Shown: positions 45,601-49,507 of the stretch, in pieces | Numbering within the stretch: the first letter of the stretch is position 1 | Layout: every line of letters starts with the position of its first letter | Assembly (NCBI GenBank): GCA_017621035.1 | Contig: JAGATY010000061.1 | Span: 1-49,507 of the forward strand | Source: Bacteroides sp. | GTDB taxonomy: Bacteria; Bacteroidota; Bacteroidia; Bacteroidales; Bacteroidaceae | Direction: 5' to 3' | DNA length: 49,507 nt | Notes under the pieces: generated by a model | Told to the model about the DNA's origin: nothing | What the model saw: the letters and a program-made list of their open reading frames with translations, nothing else | Database searches by the model: none | Made by a program: the position numbers and the translations under genes

Positions 45601-46144
45601 ATGTAATCTCTTTCAGGCTTACGCAACGGGCAAAAGCAGCACATCCATAAGAAGATTTTTCGTCGTTAGCCGATTGTGTCATAGGAGACCCATAAAGTAT
45701 GGCATTCCCATTCCCATCTGTAGCCCATGGGCCTTCACTTTCATTCCAGTAATACCATGAACCTATACTATACACATCCTTCGGCATCACAATTTTAGTC
45801 AAATTGGTCATGGCATAAAACATAAAGTCACCAATGACATTGTTTTGTGTGTAGTAACTGGTGGTTCCGGTTACATGATAGGCGTTTACTTTGTCTTCCA
45901 CAATCTGCGCATTCTGTAGGTTCAGTACAGAGAGCTTTTCGCGCATGGACTTGATGGTAAGAATATCCAGGCCATTCAGCGGGCCGCTGATGGTAAGGTC
46001 TGTTACAGAGGTCAGATAGTCGGCCGGTAACTGGTCTTTCAAGGTTCCGGCAGTGGTTACTGTTACGCTGGTCTGTGCCTGCAAGTTTAGTGTACTTGCC
46101 AGCAACATGCAAACAGCCACGTAGAGATATTTATGTAGTTTCAT
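42617..46144 (-). CDS. BspA-like leucine-rich-repeat surface protein
   Basis: A 1175-residue exported protein, signal peptide LYVAVCMLLASTLNLQAQ. Residues about 100-800 hold about two dozen ~23-residue repeats of the LRR_5 type (LxxIxLPxxLxxIGxxAFxxCxxL). A region at 820-1090 without repeats is followed by a C-terminal ~75-residue domain (VKVYARGGVLYIESNAARTI ... GLGNGIYLLEGQKVIVK) that looks like a type IX secretion sorting domain. Such proteins bind host or bacterial surfaces in relatives. The DNA for the LRR part (about 43600-45800) is clearly richer in A+T than its neighbours, which suggests separate origin. It starts 26 bp after the first lipoprotein gene. Confidence 0.82.
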   Translation of the reverse strand: MKLHKYLYVAVCMLLASTLNLQAQTSVTVTTAGTLKDQLPADYLTSVTDLTISGPLNGLDILTIKSMREKLSVLNLQNAQIVEDKVNAYHVTGTTSYYTQNNVIGDFMFYAMTNLTKIVMPKDVYSIGSWYYWNESEGPWATDGNGNAILYGSPMTQSANDEKSSYGCAAFARCVSLKEITFPTALVYIGPKAFGDCTSLTTVSIPEGVEFMGNYTFQGCIELNSAALPSTLNTRNKIQNEDLAYSGYNSYTFADCTKLNNVTLGAGITKLSYFMFQNCTALTSITLPENLTDLASAFEGCSALTTLSIPATVTSLGRRCFNGCSSLKSISLPEGITEILSYTFQNCTALTSFTVPNSVTSIEYNAFGGCSALNQINLSTELNTIGNNAFYGCTALTEITLPEKLMAINSYTFANTGLKEIELPSLVMTIAEGAFKDCKDLVSINLPANMSDISREVFSGCEKLSDITFPSGLLTIQYHAFYGCKSLKSVTISGSIQTIEQGAFQDSGLEEVILKEGITTLGENAFAGCEYLRSVTFPKSMKTLGGFGGTSIREILLADGAAPEAIAAYAFQNCDSLTTITLPASIKSIGEYAFEDCDFLKTVDLTKTTISSISNNTFWDCRNLESIQLPNTVTAIKYGAFWSCVRLTNINLDGLLLTEIGGIAFEYCENLNISKLDFSNSTFTTIENRTFANAAKNLKEIIFPNTLTSIGEAAFSNVPLEKVIWSSNLTKIGHNAFEGHCIKELTFPESLNEIGDFTFRGGKSETVIIPSFIQYIGTWAFLNTSINKLIINPNAGLDIKDSGVWSSLNDVYWNSTKQFPKDKFKSIRNLFLPEGGSVSSTDGINAIFYNGLTDKYTVGTNGSNPEYGAYYSTYSQSQDIKAKHVTYTKHFNTESGYAEAGGWKTLVLPFDVTETYYVKDNYYNGKTTYDTIYIAPFGSNVEGALPYWLYELGTDGNYKAATAIKAHTPYLICMPNNNKYPSEYNISGNVTFAANNEAGVLLSKTEGALKRSVGTKFDFVPTYESLFKNDSIYALNEDNYYYADDKTYKNGSVFIKNYNDGGDWEPAVDPFQAYLVSKETNVTTASTRGPLYYSIGGGNGEITGIEDTILMPDQAVKVYARGGVLYIESNAARTIHIYNVSGQTVRTIEVQEGQNEVRGLGNGIYLLEGQKVIVK

Positions 46145-46170
46145 ATGTTATGATTTTAATAGTTACAAAA

Positions 46171-48846
46171 TTATTCGTTGGCACCGGGGGTGGGGTTATC
46201 ATCTGCTCCCGGTGCCGGCTTATCGCTGCTCTCGGTGGTGAAAGTTCTCTCACTACTGTAGCCTACGCCCTTGGCATTGATGGCATAAGCACGCACACGG
46301 TAGCGGGTGCTGCCTGTCAGGTTGGTCAGCTTGGTTGAGAAACTGTCGCTTTCACTGGTCACCACTATCTTGGTAGCGTTGTCCATAGTCAGCTCGGTAC
46401 CGTTATCTACGGCATAGAGGAATCCCTTTTCGGTAATCTCCATGTTACCATTGTTATTGATTCCGCTGCTTACCCATGCGCTGGTAGCATAGATTTCAGT
46501 TACATTAGGATAATCCAACTTTGGCAAGCTGGTATGGTCGTGGTCACCGGGCAGAGGATTGTCTCCGGAAGCAGGTGGCAACTTGGCTGTGCGGAAGAAT
46601 GTTCCTCCTCCTGCATGTCCATTTTTGTTTCTTGCGATAGCTAAAACCTGATACTCAGTATCTGGTTCTAGTCCCGTAATGGTTGCTGTTACGACATTAC
46701 CTTCTCTTACACCGGGTTGTATTTTATCTTCTTCAGAACTATATGCAAGCTTCCAGTATAAGCTATGTTCTGTAAGCTCAGCACCTCCATCATTTATAAT
46801 ATCAAAGGTGAAAGTCAATGAATTATAAGTAGCCTCTGTGCAAGTCAAATTACCAACTTCCGGTGTCGTACTGGTACCCGTCTCAAACTGCAGTGCTCTG
46901 CTATATCCATAGCCGATACTATTCTTTGCATAGGCACGAATGCTGTACAAAGTACTGTAGCTCAGTCCTGTCAGCTTCAAGGTGAACTCGTCGGTAGTGG
47001 CATCACTGGGGAAGACGGTAGAGATGCCGTCACCTACACTGGGAGTCTCTGTCCAATCTTTGGGAACAACCACAAAGCCACGCTCGGTAATGGTCTCACC
47101 CTCACCACCGTAGTTGCTGATGTAGCTGGTGGCCATGGCGTTGTCATCACCAATCTCATAGATGTTCAGAGCCGTGAGCTGCGGTGCAGTGTGTTGTGCA
47201 GTGGTGAACTCGGCAATCTGACTGTAGTTGGTACCCTTGGCATTGGTGGCAAAGGAGCGTATGTAGTAGATGGTGCCGCCAGAGAGGCCATCTATGCTGG
47301 CGGTGATGTCGTTACCGGCATCGGTAGAGGTCAGCTTGGAGGCATTCTCCAGTGTAGGCTCAGAGAGGGTTCCGCTGTAGACGAATCCTTTCTCTGTGAT
47401 GGCCAGACCACCGTTGCTGGCAATGGTGTGGCGAATCTTGGCACCAGTCTCTGTCAGGTCGTAGATTTCCGGCATACCGTCCAGTGAGGGGGTGAAGGTG
47501 CCTTCGGTGGTGAAGATAACGTCACTACTGTAGAAGGTACCGTCGCGGGTGATGGCATAGGCACGTGCATGGTAAGTGCTGTTCTCTGCCAGGCCGGTCA
47601 GTGAGGCTGCTACCTGTGTGGTGCTGCCACTGTTGTCCACAAGCTTGGTGCCGTTGCCGTCGATGTCAGGATTGGCTTGCTGCCCGTAGCAGATTCCCTG
47701 CTCGCTGATAGTGGTTCCCGCCGTGGTAGCCTTCAGCACGGTAACGGTAGCCGAAGAGGAGGTGAGGTCGGTCACAGTGGCCTGTGTCAAGGAGACTACC
47801 TGCTCGCTGTCGGTAGTAAGCTCAAGAGTCTCACTATAGCCGGTACCCTTCTCATTGATGGCATAGGCGCGGTAGTAGTACTTGGTATTGGCAGCCAGGC
47901 CGGTAAGCACTCCGGTGAAGCGGGTGTTGTTGCCGTCGGCCGTCACACTCTGGCTGTTGTCCACCGTCGGGCGGTTACTCTCACTGCTGTAAACAAAGCC
48001 ATACTCGGTAGGCGTGAATCCATAGTCCTCGGTAACAGAGGCGGTCACGGTAGCTGCATAGGCACCCGGACTGCTTGCTGCATCGGCCACAACCACCGGC
48101 GTCATCAAGGGGGTGGTAGTGATGATGACAGACTCGCCATAGCCGGTACCGGCATCATTGGTCGCATAGGGGCGTACCAGGTAGCTGGTGTTAGCGCTAA
48201 GGCCTGAGAGTGAGGCACTGAAGTCATTGCCGCTACCGCTGGCATCGGCCGTCTCGCCTTCGCCTAGCATCGGGTCACCGGCATTCTCAATGTAGAGGGT
48301 GTAGATGAATCCCTTTACCGTGGGATCCACACCACCGTTGTCAATTACCGAAGCTGTCAGGGAGACAGTGCTCTCTGTCAGGCCGCTGCCGGTAGCCACA
48401 CTCAGGGTGGGCACGGTAGCCTCTTCGGTGTCGAAGCTGTTGGTCTTGCCTTTGCTGACAGCCTTTCCGCTACGTGCAAAGATGCAGTAGTAGTAGGTCT
48501 GTCCGGGCTCCAGGTTGCTGACCGTGGCAGAGTAGTTGCTGCCGTCTCCCGAGGAGTTGGCCATTACTTCGCCGGCACCGGTCAGGCTGGCCGAGGTGGA
48601 ATAGAAGAAGCCGACCTCCAACTGCTGGTTCTCGCTGTTGGGGTTTGCCACTACCGACCCTTGGAACGTGGCTCCCGAGCGTGTCAGCCCGGTGGCCGTG
48701 TTGGTGGTAAGGGTCGGCGCATAGCTCGCCGGCTCATCATTCGTCTCGCAGCCCAAGGCAAACAACAGCACACACAAATATGCACAGCAGTGGCTGACAA
48801 ACCTCTTTGTGCATAGCTGATTGGTGTAGTGTTTTACCATAAGCAA
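46171..48846 (-). CDS. Repeat lipoprotein with about eight FN3-like domains
   Basis: An 891-residue paralogue of the lipoprotein at 38762, with lipobox ALGC (Cys33) and a longer N-region. The start could be the first Met or the Met at residue 3. Eight FN3-like repeats are seen (pattern GLxxxTxYYxRAYAxNxxGTGYS). The seventh differs: it is closer to an ordinary FN3 (GLEPDTEYQVLAIARNKNG) and its DNA (46590-46870) is AT-rich. After it comes SGDNPLPGDHDHTS near residue 760, which matches the C-terminal tail of the paralogue; one more repeat and a second tail (DDNPTPGANE) follow. This is a likely product of domain addition past an old C-terminus. It is first gene of the locus. Confidence 0.75.
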   Translation of the reverse strand: MLMVKHYTNQLCTKRFVSHCCAYLCVLLFALGCETNDEPASYAPTLTTNTATGLTRSGATFQGSVVANPNSENQQLEVGFFYSTSASLTGAGEVMANSSGDGSNYSATVSNLEPGQTYYYCIFARSGKAVSKGKTNSFDTEEATVPTLSVATGSGLTESTVSLTASVIDNGGVDPTVKGFIYTLYIENAGDPMLGEGETADASGSGNDFSASLSGLSANTSYLVRPYATNDAGTGYGESVIITTTPLMTPVVVADAASSPGAYAATVTASVTEDYGFTPTEYGFVYSSESNRPTVDNSQSVTADGNNTRFTGVLTGLAANTKYYYRAYAINEKGTGYSETLELTTDSEQVVSLTQATVTDLTSSSATVTVLKATTAGTTISEQGICYGQQANPDIDGNGTKLVDNSGSTTQVAASLTGLAENSTYHARAYAITRDGTFYSSDVIFTTEGTFTPSLDGMPEIYDLTETGAKIRHTIASNGGLAITEKGFVYSGTLSEPTLENASKLTSTDAGNDITASIDGLSGGTIYYIRSFATNAKGTNYSQIAEFTTAQHTAPQLTALNIYEIGDDNAMATSYISNYGGEGETITERGFVVVPKDWTETPSVGDGISTVFPSDATTDEFTLKLTGLSYSTLYSIRAYAKNSIGYGYSRALQFETGTSTTPEVGNLTCTEATYNSLTFTFDIINDGGAELTEHSLYWKLAYSSEEDKIQPGVREGNVVTATITGLEPDTEYQVLAIARNKNGHAGGGTFFRTAKLPPASGDNPLPGDHDHTSLPKLDYPNVTEIYATSAWVSSGINNNGNMEITEKGFLYAVDNGTELTMDNATKIVVTSESDSFSTKLTNLTGSTRYRVRAYAINAKGVGYSSERTFTTESSDKPAPGADDNPTPGANE

Positions 48847-48855
48847 AAAAGTATT

Positions 48856-48945
48856 TAAGTTATTAGTTGTCAGTTATTGGTTATTAGTTGTCAGTTATTA
48901 GGGCGCTAAGGACTCTAGAGACTTTAAGGACCTTAAAGACCTACC
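48856..48945. repeat. Composite array: heptads then nonamers, upstream flank and leader
   Basis: Heptads TAAGTTA, TTAGTTG, TCAGTTA, TTGGTTA, TTAGTTG, TCAGTTA, TTAGGGC (48856-48904). Nonamers GGACTCTAG, AGACTTTAA, GGACCTTAA, AGACCTACC (48910-48945). It lies between the promoter at 48998 and the start of the first lipoprotein gene, so it would be in the mRNA leader. Confidence 0.8.
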
Positions 48946-48997
48946 ACCCTTGTCAACTCACCTCTTTATTCTTCATTCTTCATCATAAAAGAATTGC

Positions 48998-49030
48998 CAA
49001 AAGTACTCATTTTCCTACAAATACACCAAA
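48998..49030 (-). promoter_or_regulatory. Promoter of the four-gene surface-protein locus
   Basis: On the minus strand TTTG (complement of CAAA, 49027-49030), then TACTTTTG (complement of CAAAAGTA, 48998-49005), with 21 bp between the CAA and the -7. The predicted leader is about 145 nt and contains the heptad and nonamer arrays. No other consensus promoter is seen inside the locus. Confidence 0.7.
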
Positions 49031-49255
49031 CATTTGTAGAGAAAAATCAAAAACTGTAAAGGAATGTTTTACAAGGAGAGGAACTTCAGTTAACCAGAAT
49101 CGGCATAAGGCCTGAAAGGCCATAAGTCGAACTGATGTTTAGTCAGTATCCCTTTATGCTTCCACCGCGCAGGAAAGTGTATCATCAATCAACTTATTGA
49201 TATTTGCCACACCCTCTTGGGGGTGTCTGAGGGCCTTTAAGGTGCTTCCCTCTCC
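49031..49255. other. Gap upstream of the surface-protein locus
   Basis: No gene was seen in 49031-49255. A small hairpin CATAAGGCCTGAAAGGCCATAAG-like (AGGCCT/AGGCC arms near 49106-49121) and CACCCTCTTGGGGGTG (49210-49225) are the only structures noted. The window ends in repeats, so the neighbour beyond is unknown. Confidence 0.4.
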
Positions 49256-49365
49256 GATATATCCTTCTATCTCATTTGATATTGCTTCGATATATATTGG
49301 ATAAAGTACTGATATTCCAAGGAGATATCAAAGGAATATCGAACCAATATTGAATGGATAAGGGG
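49256..49365. repeat. 11/22-bp phased GATAT array, five units (locus F)
   Basis: 22-bp units at 49256, 49278, 49300, 49322 and 49344. Half-units of 11 bp begin GATATATCC, GATATTGCT, GATATATAT, GATAAAGTA, GATATTCCA, GAGATATCA, GGAATATCG, CCAATATTG. Sequence is loosely conserved, but the GATA/ATATC elements recur on the same helical face. Confidence 0.65.
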
Positions 49366-49379
49366 AGGGCTTATGGGGA

Positions 49380-49507
49380 GTTGACAGTTGATAGTTGACA
49401 GTTGATAGTTGGTAGTTGATAGTTGACAGTTGATAGTTGATAGTTGGTAGTTGATAGTTGGTAGTTGATAGTTGACAGTTGATAGTTGATAGTTGACAGT
49501 TGATAGT
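49380..49507. repeat. Long heptad array, 18 units, running off the window
   Basis: A perfect 7-bp register of three unit types, GTTGACA (C), GTTGATA (T) and GTTGGTA (G), in the order C T C T G T C T T G T G T C T T C T, then GT at the window end. All 18 units differ only at bases 5 and 6. It is 128 bp long and continues beyond the window. Confidence 0.95.

Noticed and set aside
49380-49507. Origin iterons or attachment site
   Set aside because: Period 7 is too short for iterons, and no replication or integrase gene is near within the window.

Overview
The window reads as a chromosomal segment of a gut-type Bacteroidales bacterium, most likely Bacteroidaceae. The evidence is a SusC/SusD pair beside a family 3 glycoside hydrolase, many Bacteroidales-type proteins (DUF5020, MG2/plug protein, BspA-like leucine-rich repeats, an FMN nitroreductase, a GH3-type acyl-adenylate enzyme), and a dozen or more upstream sites matching the Bacteroides promoter (-33 TTG, about 19-21 bp, -7 TAnnTTTG). 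Base composition looks close to half G+C by eye. No rRNA, tRNA, CRISPR array, integrase or transposase gene was seen. The species cannot be told from the sequence.

Layout. 0-10.7 kb: an MG2/TonB-plug exported protein; gpmI (glycolysis); an exported transglutaminase-like protein; an apparent operon SulP transporter - membrane-anchored DNA/RNA nuclease - rnhB; and a divergent lysO-type exporter. 10.7-19.4 kb: a small glycan-uptake locus, susC-susD with a divergent GH3 beta-glucosidase-like lipoprotein and no regulator in the window. 19.4-32.3 kb: housekeeping genes (nitroreductase, GH3-type adenylate enzyme, pfkA, acpP-fabF-rnc, M16 protease-pdxB, short KpsF isomerase plus PfkB kinase, nadB-radical SAM). 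32.3-38.7 kb: a broken DUF1016 nuclease gene ending in a MITE-like element, a PH-domain membrane protein, DUF5020, miaB, a second and complete copy of the same element, a possible small RNA, a small membrane protein and a succinyl-CoA:acetate CoA-transferase. 38.7-49.0 kb: a four-gene minus-strand surface-protein locus (FN3-like repeat lipoprotein, LRR protein, PEGA/beta-barrel protein, second FN3-like repeat lipoprotein) behind one strong promoter.

The most unusual feature is in the spaces between genes. Six gaps carry short tandem arrays with a period of 22 bp (often two 11-bp halves). Each has its own private sequence, usually 3-5 units, and in several loci the unit is a palindrome. Two other classes occur: 7-bp arrays around NAGTTGA (five gaps) and 9-bp arrays around CTTTAAGGA (three gaps). 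Heptads and nonamers sit together, in the same order and orientation, on both sides of the surface-protein locus. None has CRISPR architecture. Shared period without shared sequence suggests a common process or protein rather than a copied element, and this is the observation most worth following.

A second pattern is a repeat of about 85 bp that occurs complete (163 bp, 12-bp perfect terminal inverted repeats) at 36.1 kb and truncated at 32.9 kb, where it supplies the C-terminus of the DUF1016 pseudogene. All identifications come from reading the sequence; no database search was run.
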